Part shown: positions 20,788 through 31,178 of the stretch, piece by piece
Layout: every line of letters starts with the position of its first letter
How positions within the stretch are numbered: the first letter of the stretch is position 1
Assembly: GCA_037042915.1 (NCBI GenBank)
Contig: CM073195.1
Location: 434,001-498,000, forward strand
Direction: 5' to 3'
DNA: 64,000 nt
Source of the DNA: Auricularia sp. M13
Taxonomy: Eukaryota > Basidiomycota > Agaricomycetes > Auriculariales > Auriculariaceae
The notes under the pieces: model-generated
The model's input: the letters and a program-made list of their open reading frames with translations, nothing else
Told to the model about the DNA's origin: nothing
The model's database searches: none
Position numbers and translations under genes: made by a program

Positions 20788-21430
20788 TTGGTCTGCCGAC
20801 GGCTGCGACACCCGGCGGCTGGCCATGGCCGAGTTCGGTATGTGTGTAGTAGATCGCCGTGACTTTGATTCACTGACACTCCTTGATCAGTGCATATATC
20901 TCCATCCTTGCGCTTGGCCTGTAGCGGGGTCGTCGTTGATGGCGGGTCTGTAGAATAGGTTGCGGAAGGGATACGCGACTAGCGCTTGAAGAATGTGTGT
21001 TGGCGTTGTGTTTTCGTTCTCAAAATGCCGTTCTCGCATCTCAGGGTGGATTGAGGTACTAGAGATTATCAAGACGCGGAGATAAGAGGTCCTGGGTATG
21101 CGCCACAATAGATAAATGCAGATGGCGATCGTCGGCCTCATTTTCATGCTTGGTTCAGGGCCGGGGATGACATGCTTCGGAGTTTGTTTATGATCCGCGG
21201 GAGACGTGACGTTGTTTTATAGACTGTTCAAACCCCGAGAGACACACGGAATTTCCCGACCGTCGCCCTTGCGCTCACGGGTCCGAGACATGGCCCCAGC
21301 CTGGCAGCAAGCACTATTGTTGACGACAGGCTATATTACCGAGACCCGCGCTCGGATGCTTCCTTGCGCCAACTCAGATTCTTGTCTCCCGACCGTGACT
21401 TTGCTCTGACGTCCAGGACGAACCGACAGA

Positions 21431-22505
21431 ATGCAGCGCCGGTGAGTACGGTAGCTTCTGAGTTGCTTTCGTGTGTAACCAATGATCTCTTTGTTATCTA
21501 GACGCAGCCTTATCAACGAAGACGTTTTGTCAATGGTCGCGGAATACTGCGACCTCGGACTACTTAGCACCTTCGCTCCAACGAACGTCATGTTCGCCCA
21601 AGTTGCGCACTACGAGCGTCGTCGACGCGTCCTTATTGGCGTAACACCTTTCGCCAGCCCAACCACGCACAGCGCAAGAGAGTTCCTGAACATGCTGCAG
21701 AACGTCAACGGGCTCATCACCGGCTCCTTCGCGCTTAGCATCATACTCCCTGGAACACTGTACAACGGTCTGCAGATCGTCGTTCCTAAGGGGCGCGTGG
21801 ATGTAAGCATAACCTACTCCATTCGTTGGTTGATGTTTAACCACCTCTAGACTGTGCGGTCGCTGTTGAGGGCGTGGCGCTACAGGTCAAACAAATGTCC
21901 AGAACGCTTGGCCTTACTCGCTGCCGTTCCCAACATCGCCAAGAAAGTCCTTGCCGTTACATCATTCGTGCGGCCCAGCGACGGCCGACGTATCGAAATC
22001 ATCGAATGTACGACGCGCTTTCCCCTGGACGCGATTCTATCCTTCCCGAATACGGTCATGCAGAATTTCGTGTCTGACGATTCTGTCGCGTGCCTATATC
22101 CAGAATTTACTCTGGAGCATCGTGCACTGGCCACGTCACCTGCGGTCCCGAGTCGCGCGCTCGCGAGCATCCTGCTCAAGATTAAACGGCGCGGCTTCCA
22201 CATCCATTCCGACAACCTGTTTTGCACTAGCAGCTGTGGTTCGTTCTGCCCGTTGGACTACCGGGCGTTGTATTCGAAAACGGTCGGATTCGCGCGATTT
22301 TCCACGTACAAGGCGACGGAGCCGTCCAACAGACTACCCCCGAAAACCAATCGTTATCGGCCTGGTCTCCTTCACGCCGCGCGCGATTTTCGCGTCGGCT
22401 CGCACTGCGCCAACCTATTTTGCCGGCGAATGAACATCTGGTAAGACTAGTCGTTTACACCGTCGGCTGCGTATGCTAATTACTCTTACCAGCTGGGATG
22501 TGTGA
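21431..22505 (+). CDS. Uncharacterised 304-aa protein, four exons
   Basis: The model is exons 21431-21441, 21502-21802, 21851-22440 and 22493-22505, with introns of 60, 48 and 52 nt and matching phases. The very short first and last exons are unusual but both splice cleanly. The N-terminus (SLINEDVLSMVAEYCDLGLL, then ERRRRVLIG) resembles an F-box-like helix pair. The middle has GLITGSFALSIILPG followed by IVVPKGRVDV, a pattern I have seen in fungal proteins with a nucleotidyltransferase-like fold, though a clear paired-Asp metal site is not visible. The C-terminal third has Cys-rich words (CTSSCGSFCPLD). I cannot name a function. Confidence 0.55.
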
Positions 22506-22841
22506 CGTGCACATTGTATTTCCTTATGCGTCGAACTATCCGAAATGACGCATCTGTTCATTCCTATTACCATGCCCAGACCCCAGCGTGCTTCGTCCGC
22601 GGGATACGTGGACGCGAACGCCAAAACAATTCTCAGCTAGGATCCCTAGTATGGCTCAGGCACAATGTGCCCCGTCGAAATTGAACTGTGAACTGAGACC
22701 CTGCGCGTTCCTCCGAACAAAGCGCATAAGAAGGCATGTGCCCTAACGTTTCAGACATGGAGCGGTCATAGCTTCATTGTTCTGCACCCTATAAAGCCGC
22801 TGCGTATGGGTCCCGCTCGCACTCGCACCAACGACACACAA

Positions 22842-24184
22842 ATGTCTACCAAGGCTAGCAACAAGCGTGGCCCCCGCCAGTCATCTGACAGCGGTCGCCC
22901 TGCGAAGCGCGCTCAAACGTGAGTCCGTTCTAGATTTCACCTTCGCTCCGTATTTACATGGTACCTACAGAGACAGGCGTAAACAAGCCTCCGTTGATGT
23001 CAACGCGAATGGCGATGAACAAGAACATCAGGACGCTGGCTTCACTCGGGACGACAACGATACCGTAGACGACGAAGGCATCCTCCCCACGGTGCCACTG
23101 CTAATAATACGGACCATAAAGCCAAAGAGCCGCGCACGAACGACGACGATAACACGTCCGAAGTGTCTGGTCATTCGGCTCACTCCATCGCAGCGGCGGA
23201 AAAGGCCAAAGAAGACAAAGGGAAAGGCAAGGCCACGCCTACATCAACAGTGACTGTCAAGGATGGGAACAGCTCGGCGTCTACTTCCGTTCAGGTGAGA
23301 ACTGCTAGTACCGGTCATAGCGTGATTCAGTTGACTCAGTGTTCGCGATATATAGACCAAGACCGACGCTAAGACTGACTGGGGCTACGACGAGGATGTC
23401 AACAAGTGAGCCGACAAACCTGTGTCCACAGAACGTCTAACGATTACTTCAGGCGCATCAATGCGATCCGCGCAGTCGCCAACGGTCAGACTGATACGTT
23501 CTACGTCTCGAAGCATCCCCATGCACTGGATTGGATCATCGTCTCCTCGCCTTGCAAGAGCAAGTTTTACACGCTGGCGGTTAAAGGCTCGAAGGTTCCT
23601 ATCAAGCTTTGGTTCGTCGGCACCGTCGTCTCCACCTGGTTTTTCGAAAACAACGGGGATCCCCGCGCTCAAGTAATGGTAAACGTCAAGACCCTCGTTG
23701 ATACGGACGCGAACGCGGCGAATAACATTCTTCGTCGTCACACGAACGACCGCGAAAGTCAGTCTTTCACTTACAGGTCGAGGGCGTTGTTGCTAACATT
23801 CAACCGCAGAGCCTTCCCGATACGACGATGTTCGCTTTTCGAAGTGGATGACTATCCGTCGCCAGGGAGAAACAAGGCTCAAGGTACGTACAAATCAAGG
23901 TCCAGACATGATGTGCTGAAGATAATTGAAGGCGGAGACCTTCTCGGAGGGACGGATTGAAACTACCCCGCAGCAAGATGGCGTACTTTCCGCCCGAATT
24001 CGGCGATCTTGTCATGGTAGAAGCCTCCATACAGCGCTACCATAAGCACAAGGACAACAACAAGACGGTCTACTCCCAATGGACGGCGAATTACAGCATC
24101 AACTTCATCGCTCTGCTGGACGACACCACGCCGGCCGCGACGGTGGAGGAATCTACCGGCCAGGAACTTGAAGTTTCCTACTAA
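22842..24184 (+). CDS. Uncharacterised multi-exon gene, possibly frameshifted
   Basis: Exon 1 (22842-22918, MSTKASNKRGPRQSSDSGR) is basic and disordered. A GT-AG intron leads to an acidic exon from 22971. Further coding segments are about 23080-23295 (disordered, Lys/Glu-rich), 23452-23756 (FYVSKHPHALDWIIVSSPC, VPIKLWFVGTVVSTWFFEN) and 23950-24184 (FPPEFGDLVMVEASIQRY, FIALLDD). Two joins do not keep frame in any splicing I tried, near 23080 and near 23960, so the gene is either frameshifted or has introns I missed. The fold and function are unknown; the FGDLVMVEA ending recurs, from memory, in other unnamed Agaricomycete proteins. Confidence 0.5.
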
Positions 24185-24594
24185 GGAAGCACGAGCGGCG
24201 ATATCGAACACGTATCTGAAATGCTGGACAATGGTGCAGCTCGTGAATTTTTTCCCGCTTGGGTTTTTACATCTTGCTGCTGCAGCTGTATATACGAAGT
24301 CTTACTTCATTAATGAACCCTGTTTACTATTACATAATCACTCGCAAGGACTTGACTTGGGAGCGGGATGAATCCATCAAATCAACAACTGGTATTTCGG
24401 AAAGCCGCTTACAAGCCCGGCATATGTACAGTTACGACTTCGGTTGGCCTATGCATATGGGTCATAATAATGTCTCATACATGAGTATTGTCAGCGAGCC
24501 TGTACAGACAGTTTGAACGTACATGTACATCACGAGGCATCTTAGCAACTACCGAACAAAACATGCTCACGGCGTTGTTCATCGTCCAATCTCC
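24185..24594. other. Spacer without a supported gene
   Basis: This is AT-rich sequence between the preceding gene and the left end of the second candidate element. I see no gene. Confidence 0.3.
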
Positions 24595-24742
24595 TGGGGT
24601 ATCCAGATGAGGCCTTTCCAGTAAAGTAGTCCCATTTTGTACTTAGCGCTGTCACGGATTTTGCACCCAAGTGTCCCAAAATCCGAGCCAGAACTTGTAT
24701 ATACATGTCCCCAAAAACCGCAGAGGCCGTCCCGAAGCGCAA
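24595..24742 (-). repeat. Left inverted end of second candidate element
   Basis: On the minus strand this reads ATATACAAGTTCTGG, GGGACACTTGGGTG, AAAATCCG, CGCTAAGTACAA and GGGACTACT before GGATACCC. The same ordered words occur on the plus strand at 34655-34785, so the two stretches are diverged inverted copies facing outward. Confidence 0.6.
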
Positions 24743-24789
24743 AAACTCACTCTAACTAGCTAAGTGTGAATGTACACTGAAAGTAACTA

Positions 24790-24965
24790 AAATGTACAAC
24801 TCCGTCGTGTCCCGAGAAACGGTCAAGTCGTGTCCCGGAAAATGAGAATGTCCCGGAAAATACTCAAGTCGTGTCCCGGAAAATGAGAGTATCCCGGAAA
24901 ACAACCCAGCCGTCGCACAAAATGACCATGTCCCCTAAAACTACCAACTCGTGTCCCGAAAAAAA
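24790..24965. repeat. Subterminal tandem GTCCCGGAAAA repeats
   Basis: About six degenerate copies of GTGTCCCGGAAAATGA lie between the left inverted end and the 3' end of the KDZ fragment. Arrays like this are common just inside the ends of DNA transposons, where transposase binds. They drift to GTCCCCTAAAA and GTCCCGAAAAA toward the gene. Confidence 0.65.
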
Positions 24966-24987
24966 AGACAGAAACATATGAAAAGAG

Positions 24988-25431
24988 CTACTTTGAGGCT
25001 TTCCGCGCCGCTGCGACGCGGCGGTCACGGTTCCAGACGGCTAAGAAGGTATACGCGTAGACGATCGCATGCCGCTGAGTCATGTAGCTCAGCGGGCGCC
25101 GGATTTTGAGGAGACCGCCGTTGCCGCACTCTGCGGCGCTCGAGTTGATGGAGGCGAGGTCGGGGGAGTTTTTCTTGTAGGCGCTGATCATGCAGGCTTT
25201 GGAGCAGCGCCTGTGACCTTTGGCATGAAAGCCGTCAATTAGGAAGCGAGTGCGCGGCCAGATGCTGTATGCGCCGGAAAGAGAACCACGCCATGCGGAA
25301 AGCGTCGTCGCCAACGAAAGGTATCTCGGACTGTTCTTCTTGATAAGCTTCGCGGCTTCGCAGGCACCTTTACCATGTCGGCTCCTCGCAAGTAATCTGT
25401 TGTACCGCTCGTCTATGCCGTTTGTGAACAT
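24988..25431 (-). pseudogene. KDZ-type transposase remnant (C-terminal)
   Basis: Residues from about 65 match the KDZ C-terminus seen at 2449-3384: RFLIDGFHAKGHRRCSKACM, NSSAAECGNGGLLKIRRPLS, Y-M-T-Q-R-H-A and FLAVWNRD. The preceding 60 residues do not match, and the YDFAC block with its catalytic Asp is missing, so the gene is truncated. It lies just inside the left inverted end, on the minus strand, as in the first element. Confidence 0.7.
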
Positions 25432-26242
25432 GTATGCACCCGACCATCTATGCCAATCTATGCCAATCTATGCCTATTGCCCATGCACCTATCCTCTGAT
25501 ATGAGAATTGAGTTTATTTAAATATCATTTAATTGTCAGCATTGAAGAAACCTCAATTTCCCACAGCACTCCTGCTGATGCACCAGGATTTGCGATGATC
25601 TGCACGGAAGCAGTGCAGTTCTCGGTGCCAAATTTGGCCCCACCATACGTGCGGGCAACGGGTAATGCCGGATCTCTCACGTCTGTCTGCACAGTTTATG
25701 TGTCGCAGCGTCTGACCGTCCATAACGCCTGTCCGCGCAGTATATGTGCCGCAGCGCCTGACCATCCTTCACAACGTGCGCGAAAAGCTGGACGGCTCGT
25801 ACAGTCTGTGTACCGCCTGCTGCAAATCAGCGCCAAGCCCGAACGCTCACCCAGGGACCCTCCACAGATAGAGGCCAGGTCCACACATTCGTTGGAGAGC
25901 CGCAGTCTTTGACAGGGCACCGTGAGCTGAATATTTGAATTATGTCGTTACCAGCGCAATTGACTGCATGGCAGCGCGCAGGTTATCTGGACGAAGCGAC
26001 GGCAAGAACGAAACCCGGGCCGCATACACCAAAGTGAAGCCAGGACCGTGCGTATTTCGTCGGGCGGTTGAAAGTTGATGTTGATTGACGAGACCAGCGC
26101 TCAGCACAAGCTCGACAGTTGCGGCATACGACAGGCAAGGAGGCCGCACGCGCTCTCGTAAGGCAGACATAGCATTTCAGCGAGCTCGTTGACTTGGGCA
26201 ATACAGGTCGTCGTACAGAAGCTGCTTGCACAGTCAGCCGAG
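25432..26242. other. Spacer without a supported gene
   Basis: This separates the KDZ remnant from copy B. A repeated CTATGCCAATCTATGCC word occurs near 25450. A 31-codon ORF starts at 25942, but I cannot tie it to any gene. Confidence 0.3.
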
Positions 26243-29200
26243 ATGAGTGAGCAAGCTGCCCAAGCAAGCACGCCCGTACCACCGTAAGGCTTCTGGGCGA
26301 GGCGATCGTTGACACTACTGACGGTCGCCCAGGCCAGACAACACCAGCGACAGCGGGTTGAACCCCAGCCCCGCCAGCCCCGCCGCAAATGACGACGACG
26401 AAGACGCAAAGATGCTGTCGCTGGGCCCGGTTGTCGACTACATCGAGATCAGGTCCAGAGTCGACGCGCTCGTTGAGCGCGTGAGCTGGTCCCAGCTCAA
26501 CGATGCGTTGAAGGAGTGCGGAGGGCGAGGATTCCTCAAGTCTCCCCCCGAGATCCATTGGTACGATCCCGAGTTCGAAGAGTGGGCGCGCAGGGTGCAT
26601 GCGACCGGCCGCGCGGAGCAGGCGCGCAAAGGCGCAGCACCTGGGCCCATGCCCGACTTGCATCCAATACCGATCCCAATGCCCGGCTGGAACAGCAGGC
26701 GGCTGTTGACGTTCCTGGACGACTACGCAAAGACCGGCCGCGCGTGGTTGAATTCGATGGAGCACGCGCGCAAACGACTGGCGCTCCCGACCGGAGGCCC
26801 GGAGCGCCCCAAGCTGCCCTCCTTTGTGCCCAACACAGTGCCCACCTTCGAAGGCGACCCTTCCGCGCCGAGTATCGCCCCCAACATGTTCGGCTTCACG
26901 TCGCGCGTCGAGGCTCCCGATGTAGAAGATAGCAGCGCGCCCGCCATCTCGCGCGGGCACTTCAAGCATAGCTACGCGTTCATCTACAAGGGCGACATCG
27001 TGGGCGGGTGGACAAACGACGTGTTGTTCTTGTCTAACGTGGACTACATCCCGGAACCGCCGCCGAACGAATTCCCGACGCGCCGCGTCGACGGTCGCTT
27101 TGGACACCACGAAGCGACGCGGTTCGCGCAGTGGCACGAGGTCGGGCGATACCATATGGCGTTCGTTCCGACCTGCATGGACGGACGCGTGGAACGCCTC
27201 TACCACAGGTCCCTCACTGGCGACATGGCCTGGTACGCGTGGACTTTGACGAACATTGCGTCAAGTTCGGAGACCCAGAGAAAGGCGACAATCGTCCAGT
27301 CACTGCGTCGCGCGCACTGCGTGACGCACTGACTGCAGCCTGGACGAAAGCTCACGATGAATACGTCCACTGGGGGAACGTTCGTGGCGCGCAGCCAGGG
27401 ATACCGCACGTGCAGTTTCTGCGCGGTAAACAGGCACTCGGTTTCTTGGGTCACGCTATGTCGCGGCGCGAGCTAGTGGACACACTTGCGGGATTCCAGC
27501 GCGCCCTGCAGGAGGTACGGGGCTGGAATAACTACCAGCAATACCGCTCCGAGCTTGGCGACATTGCAAAATTCTACGCTCGTCGCGGCACCGCGCTGCC
27601 TCCGGCCGTCAATACCGAGAAGCAACCCTGGCACCGCAAGCCATACCGCGGGATCTTCACCTGGGACGAGAACGTGGCCAAGCGTGTCGCGCAGTTCGGC
27701 GTCCCGGCATTCCTCATGGTATCCTTGAAGCGCGACCAAGTGCTCGATCCGGTCTGGAAGCGAGTCGACTTGCTGCGTCCGCAGTACGAGAGCGCCGTCT
27801 GGGACGACGTGCGCGGCCCGTCGTACGTTGCTGCGGTGCAAGAAACGCAGCCTCTGCCCATTGCCGATACACGTGGGCTGGCAGAACCACCTCCTGCGAT
27901 AGACGATCACCGGCCGTCACATGCCGACGACGCCCCTCAGCAAGAGTACGACGACGTCCCAATGTCCACAGACGATCCCGCAGTCATTCAGGACGAAGAT
28001 CGCGCAAGCGTTGCTACCTCGGGCGCACGCCAGGCTGCATCGTCGACGCAGGCGAGCGCTCAGACGCAGGCGAGCGCGCGCGAGCAGACGGAAGCAAGAG
28101 AGGTCGTCCGAGCGGGCAAGCGGAAAGGTACTTTTTTTCTCGCTCTACAGCGCGAAACGTGCTTACGCGTAGCACAGCGGACGATGTAGCTGAAGACGCC
28201 CGACCCGCAACGCGTGTTCGCTCGCAGGCAGGCAGTGCGCCACAGGCGACGAGGGCGCAAGTGCGGCACCCCAAGGCAGAGGTCTTCACGTGGCCGACAT
28301 ACTTCCCCCAGCCCTGGACGGTCGCGCAGCAAGCGACGAAGAGCGTCATGTGCGACGACAAGCGATATCACAAGCTCTCTACGTCGTTAACGACGATGAG
28401 TGGCCAATGAACGACGATCTGCTCCATGGGCGCGAGCTTATGACGCCCACGCCCAGCTTGTTTGCGCGCATCACCAAGGAGGGCTACCTCTCGCGCATGT
28501 TCGCATCGTATGTCGCTCTGCGGCCGTCGTTCATCAAGGAAGCGGCGACGCGCTCGTCAGAAAGCGCACACCGGTTCACGTCCGCGCAGTGGCGCAACAT
28601 CCTGAGAGGCTTCGTGCCATCGCCAGCGCACTTGCAATACGGCCTGAAGCTTGGGCTCTACAGCGATCAACGCGAGGATCGCGTCTGGCAGGGAGAAGAG
28701 TCGAGTGCAGCAGGCACTTCTGACGAAGGCCGCGGGCACGAAGAGTCCGTTTCCTTGGACGCTGCTGCACTGGCAGCGGCGGCGGCGGCGGCGGCGGCCT
28801 CGAACAGTGCACTGCCGCAGTCACGACCAAGCACTCAGCTGCCTGCGCACGATGAGCGTGAGGTGCTGCCGTTCATGGACCTCGAGGAGGAGGAGACTCC
28901 CGAGCAGGCTGCCCAGGACTTCGAAGCTCACGTCTTTGTGAACCCGCTTCCTCCTGGCGAACGCCCGCTCGCGCCGGAGGAGGAACGCTATCTCCACGAG
29001 CCATCGGCATGGCGCATGAAGGGCGTGGGTCAACTGCGCTCGCTCGATTACTTCAGGTGGTACGTCGAGGAGGATTCCGAGGTGGATTATGCGGAGCAAG
29101 ATGCACGTCGCCGTGAAGACGGGCGCGTGTTCGACATGGTTGCAGCGGGCAAGCAGAAGCGCAAGAACCTCGACGACTACGACCTCTGGTGGAATTACGA

Positions 29201-30438
29201 GCGAGGCTGGGTTTTGGCGTTCGAGTTGACGAGCGGGTTTCGCGGTCGCGCTCGGCGAGCGGCTGACCAAGAAGCTGCGATTTTTCCAGGCCGACGGCGC
29301 GCAGGGCAGGAAGAAGTTCCTGCACGATTCTGAGCATGCACCGATGCAGCTTCGAGTCTGGCAAGCACGCCCGATGAACCAGAGGTGAGTTGCCGCTTGG
29401 GCTGTGCGTGTGGAATCTGACGAAATGTAGTTTGTCGCTTGGGTATGACCCGCTGGGCCAGGTCGGCGTACGCACCCAATGTCCGAACTGGCTCAAGCTC
29501 GAGCCCGATGCGTACGCAGTGGTGTTTGCCGGTGCGCGCGACGTCGCTCGCATCGCCGCACAACAGCGACGCGAGGAAGAGGAGCGTCGCGCCGCCGAGG
29601 AGCAGCGCGCCGCCGAGGAGCGACGCGAGGAAGAGGAGCGTCGCGCCGCCGAGGAGCAGCGCCTCGCCGAGGAGCAGCGTGTCGTCGAGCAGCAGCGTGG
29701 CGTGCGACAGGTTGGCGCACCGGTCGCCCCGTCGTGCGGCCCGCAGTCGCTTCGGCTGTCTTGCCCAACGCAACCGTGTTCAAGGGCCCTAAGCCGAACA
29801 AACGGAAGGACAAGGGCAAAAAGCAGGGCAACCAGGACAACGACGCCGGCGGCGAGGATGCAGGAGTCAGCGACGCAGTCCCCCAGAGCGACTGGAACCT
29901 CATCAGCGCGCTCACGCCACGCGTGCCCATGTTCGACGGCGTCACGCTGCCGGAGTATGCATCGCCTCCGAATAGCGACCCCGACTTCGCGACGTACAGC
30001 TGGCCCAGTGAGACATGGCGCCGCTATATCATATGGGACGTCGCTGAGTTGCTATTCCGCTTCGAGTTTTACGCTCTGGACGCGTTTCTGCGTCTCCAGT
30101 ATCCGCGCGCGCCGGCGTTGGCTCAGCAGTCGAACCTGGAGCGCCTGCATGCGATTTTTGCGGTTTGGCAAGGCGAGAATTTCTTGCCAAATGGCCCCAG
30201 TCCGCTGACTGCGGCGGACTGGCGAACGAGAGAGCCCGCCGTGCGCGCGTTCGCGCAGATCGTGCAAACCTGGCCGCGAACATCAATACCGGACGCGCCC
30301 GTCACGTTCACTCAGCACGAGTTCGAGGCTTTCGAGCACGGTGTGTGGAGCGCATATGCGCAGACATACACGGACTATCACTGGCGCGAGGCGCCGTTTC
30401 CTTGCTGTTACCCCGATGTCGTCCCATTCTCATCATGA
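26243..30438 (+). pseudogene. Paralogue of the 1229-aa protein (copy B), four frameshifts
   Basis: Exons by eye: 26243-26283, 26333-28127, 28178-29384 and 29431-30438, introns 46-50 nt. It shares with copy A the blocks RRVDGRFGHHEATRFAQWHE, YHMAFVP, GDMAWY, LQEVRGWNNY, PYRGIFTWDEN and WRRYIIWDVAELLFRFEFY. The N-terminus is about 200 residues longer than in copy A, and one linker is a Glu/Arg-rich repeat (29570-29700) instead of proline-rich. The frame shifts at 27236 (one base short of WYRV), 28375-28380 (CTCTCT), 29235-29237 (GGG) and 29727-29730 (CCCC). No internal stop otherwise interrupts the conserved frame. Either the copy is recently dead or the assembly has indel errors. It is flanked by a KDZ remnant upstream and the 940-aa gene downstream. 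Confidence 0.7.
29560..29700 (+). repeat. Coding minisatellite, Glu/Arg-rich
   Basis: Tandem copies of a 15-27 bp unit (GCCGAGGAGCAGCGC and GAAGAGGAGCGTCGC) encode a charged helix of EEERRAAEEQR type, probably coiled coil, within copy B. Confidence 0.75.
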
Positions 30439-31178
30439 GATCGCTTTTTACTGTCCTCGTGTATTACATGTCGAATCGAGAAGCGCAAAAATGTAGATAC
30501 ATCATCTTGACTGCGCCTCAGAATGGTATGCAATGGTAGTGTACATCAACATGTCCCGTGCAGAAGCTTTGCAGAAGCTTGGCGCAGCGACCTCTGACGG
30601 GGCGGTAAGGCAGGGAAGGTAAGTTGGTACATCTTCCCCAACCAGCTTCCAGCTTCTGATGTACAAAGCCCAGAACTGAACGATCGAAGTGCGGGCATGG
30701 CGACTCCATGTCAACGACGGGACAATTGAAGTATGTGGTGTATGCTAGGTCTGCGGAATTACAAGCAACTCAACAGTTCACGACAGCAGAATCTGATATT
30801 AAAACTCTCATCGAGTCTGTGTGAACAGCGGGTCACACGACGGCCGATCTGAAATTGCTCGTATGCGACAGTGAATCGGAGCAGTGAATAACAGAGACTA
30901 CTATCATTTGCGCAAGTTCGGTAATGTTATCAAACATGGTACAAGAGGAACGTGAGCAGGTCTGTCAAGTTTGCCCATTGTGACTGAGACAGACGCGCCA
31001 ACCGAAATATGACATCTGAACTCGACATTATGACAGGTAAGTCACTTCCATCCTTCAAGAAAATGTGGCTCGATTTATTTCTATACATGTCTCGGGACGC
31101 GTATAGGTCCAAGAAGCAAGAAACGAAACGGAAGGCTGCCGGGAAACTCAAGAAAATACAAGAACAGCCGACATGTGT
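30439..31178. other. Intergenic stretch without a supported gene
   Basis: This lies between the convergent 3' ends of copy B and the 940-aa gene. A short exon-like piece near 31009-31185 (plus strand) is Lys-rich and ends in a stop; I do not trust it. Confidence 0.3.

Noticed and set aside
27236-29730. Hidden introns in copy B instead of frameshifts
   Set aside because: No GT-AG pairs of usable length lie at the four sites, and copy A reads through the equivalent positions without introns.
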